A stretch of 7,113 bases of DNA, from NCBI GenBank assembly GCA_003509805.1, contig DOMV01000037.1, positions 1 to 7,113 of the forward strand, read 5' to 3'. This stretch comes from Planctomycetaceae bacterium (GTDB taxonomy: Bacteria; Planctomycetota; Planctomycetia; Pirellulales; Thermoguttaceae). Made by a program: the position numbers and the translations under genes. Of the stretch, positions 6,532 through 7,113 are shown piece by piece. Position 1 is the stretch's first letter; each line of letters opens with the position of its first letter. The notes beneath the pieces are model-generated. The model did not search any database, was not told the DNA's origin, and saw nothing but the letters and a program-made list of their open reading frames with translations.

Positions 6532-6666
6532 GGAAACGCGATGAAAACGGACATTCGGCCAAGTCTGCCTGCCGCACTCACTTACCTTTAACGTATGTCC
6601 AGACAAATACTTAAACGGATCGTGCGAGCGGCAGGCGATTGATCGCGGGAGAATTATCAGGCCGTT
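6532..6666 (+). repeat. Dispersed repeat, copy B
   Basis: This is the second long copy of the family. Bases 6532-6622 match 3984-4074 at about 86% without gaps, and the tail 6644-6666 matches 4108-4130 and, inverted, 6382-6406. Copy B ends about 46 nt before the ATG of the secreted-protein gene. Its tail contains TTATCA (6654-6659), which with TATCGT (6677-6682) makes a weak promoter-like pair at 17-bp spacing. No comparable gene follows copy A. Confidence 0.8.
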
Positions 6667-6682
6667 CGAAGTATGTTATCGT
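6654..6682 (+). promoter_or_regulatory. Weak candidate promoter for the right-edge secreted protein gene
   Basis: TTATCA (6654-6659) and TATCGT (6677-6682) are each four of six matches to the -35 and -10 consensus, with 17-bp spacing, 30 nt before the ATG at 6713. The -35 lies inside the end of repeat copy B, so the repeat may supply part of the promoter. The match is weak. Confidence 0.2.
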
Positions 6683-6712
6683 TGCGACAACAAGAATCCA
6701 TCGGTGGAAAAC

Positions 6713-7113
6713 ATGAAATCGGCTTTCCGTTTATTGGGAATCACGCTTGCTCTTTTCCCGGCAATTTCCTCCGTTTATGCACAGAATGAGGGCATTCCAG
6801 GGGGGCAAGGGGCGTCCGTTCCGGCGATGTACGTACAGGGGCCCCTTGTTCCAACAGACGTCGTTCACCAGGTCCCCCATTCCTTTCCACAGACCGGAAG
6901 CGCGGCCGATATCAGGCAGATAAGCCATCAAACGCCCTATGGTGTCTTACCCGGTCATGCGCCGGGAACGCAAAACCCGCCGCCCGGTATGCCGCAGGGT
7001 TACCACCCGATGAGCCGATTCGCCCCGATCCAACCGGTTGCAGACCAACCGGTTTCGGATCAACCGGTTTCGGATCAACCGGTTTCGGATCAACCGGTTG
7101 CAGACCAACCGGT
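6713..7113 (+). CDS. Secreted Pro/Gln-rich protein with DQPV tandem repeats (3' end outside the window)
   Basis: The reading frame is open from the ATG at 6713 to the right edge (133 codons plus two bases). A GGTGGA purine patch (6703-6708) sits 4 nt before the ATG. Residues 1-23 are a classical signal peptide: K2 and R6, the hydrophobic run LLGITLALFPAISS, and a VYA-Q cleavage site after A23. The mature part is rich in Pro, Gln, Gly and His with no recognisable fold. From residue 107 it enters tandem pentapeptides DQPVS or DQPVA, which continue past the edge. Proline-rich repeats after a signal peptide suggest an extended cell-envelope or surface linker, but the rest of the protein is unseen and I do not assign a function. 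It is not obviously co-transcribed with any gene in the window. Confidence 0.8.
   Translation, partial: MKSAFRLLGITLALFPAISSVYAQNEGIPGGQGASVPAMYVQGPLVPTDVVHQVPHSFPQTGSAADIRQISHQTPYGVLPGHAPGTQNPPPGMPQGYHPMSRFAPIQPVADQPVSDQPVSDQPVSDQPVADQP
7031..7113 (+). repeat. 15-bp coding tandem repeat (DQPV-S/A), running off the edge
   Basis: Five complete 15-bp units plus 8 bases: units 1 and 5 read CAACCGGTTGCAGAC, and units 2-4 read CAACCGGTTTCGGAT. Units 2-4 are identical to one another, which points to recent duplication or slippage. Fifteen bases is five codons, so gain or loss of units changes protein length without a frameshift. The full copy number is unknown because the array continues beyond the window. 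Confidence 0.95.

Larger units (their letters stand above)
6382..6666. mobile_element. Possible MITE-like segment bounded by 23-25 bp inverted repeats
   Basis: Copy D (6382-6406) and the tail of copy B (6644-6666) are inverted repeats at the ends of a 285-bp stretch without a convincing gene, which is the shape of a miniature inverted-repeat element. No clear target-site duplication is visible outside the ends and no transposase lies in the window. Copy A has only a suggestion of a left end: AAACGGCC at 3919-3926, where D has AACGGCC. An alternative is a family of REP-like or regulatory repeats. Confidence 0.35.

Noticed and set aside
6319..6606. Minus-strand frame of 95 codons overlapping repeat copies B and D
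   Set aside because: It begins at a TTG without a ribosome site, crosses the 16-bp repeats and the hairpin, and the matching frame in copy A is stopped. It is treated as part of the repeat, not a gene.

Overview
The window looks like a piece of a Planctomycetota chromosome (Pirellulales/Thermoguttaceae-like is my best guess). This rests on protein style, not a marker gene: a FlgI-domain protein carrying HEAT-like repeats far from any flagellar gene, and a disordered Arg/Asp-rich protein with short W-x2-L-x3-LG motifs. No rRNA, tRNA, CRISPR array, transposase or recognisable operon is present. The genes are widely spaced and GC-rich, with one clearly AT-rich intergenic stretch at about 1740-2010.

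Layout, left to right: (1) 1-164 is non-coding. It holds a hairpin (60-104) and a 28-bp fragment of a dispersed repeat ending one base before the stop codon of the next gene. (2) 165-1628, minus strand, encodes a 487-residue disordered charged protein of unknown function. (3) 1629-2144 is a divergent intergenic region with candidate promoters for both flanking genes. (4) 2145-3920, plus strand, encodes a 591-residue family 2 glycosyltransferase-like protein followed by TPR-like repeats, in which the usual DxD-type motif is replaced by N-P-G. (5) 3921-4247 lies between convergent genes. It contains repeat copy A, two overlapping hairpins and a 16-bp tandem duplication that includes the stop codon of the next gene. 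(6) 4248-6083, minus strand, encodes an exported 611-residue protein with a FlgI (P-ring) fold that appears to be split by an inserted HEAT-like helical segment. (7) 6084-6712 is non-coding and repeat-rich, with copy B, an inverted partner D (together an inverted-repeat-bounded segment of about 285 bp) and three direct repeats at a 16-bp period. (8) 6713 to the right edge is the start of a secreted Pro/Gln-rich protein entering tandem DQPV-(S/A) pentapeptide repeats.

The four genes do not form an evident pathway. Two of the products (FlgI-like and the right-edge protein) have signal peptides. The two most notable points are the dispersed inverted-repeat family, which could be a non-autonomous mobile element or REP-like repeat, and the FlgI fold interrupted by HEAT-like repeats. 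I found no convincing evidence of a wholly new multi-gene system.
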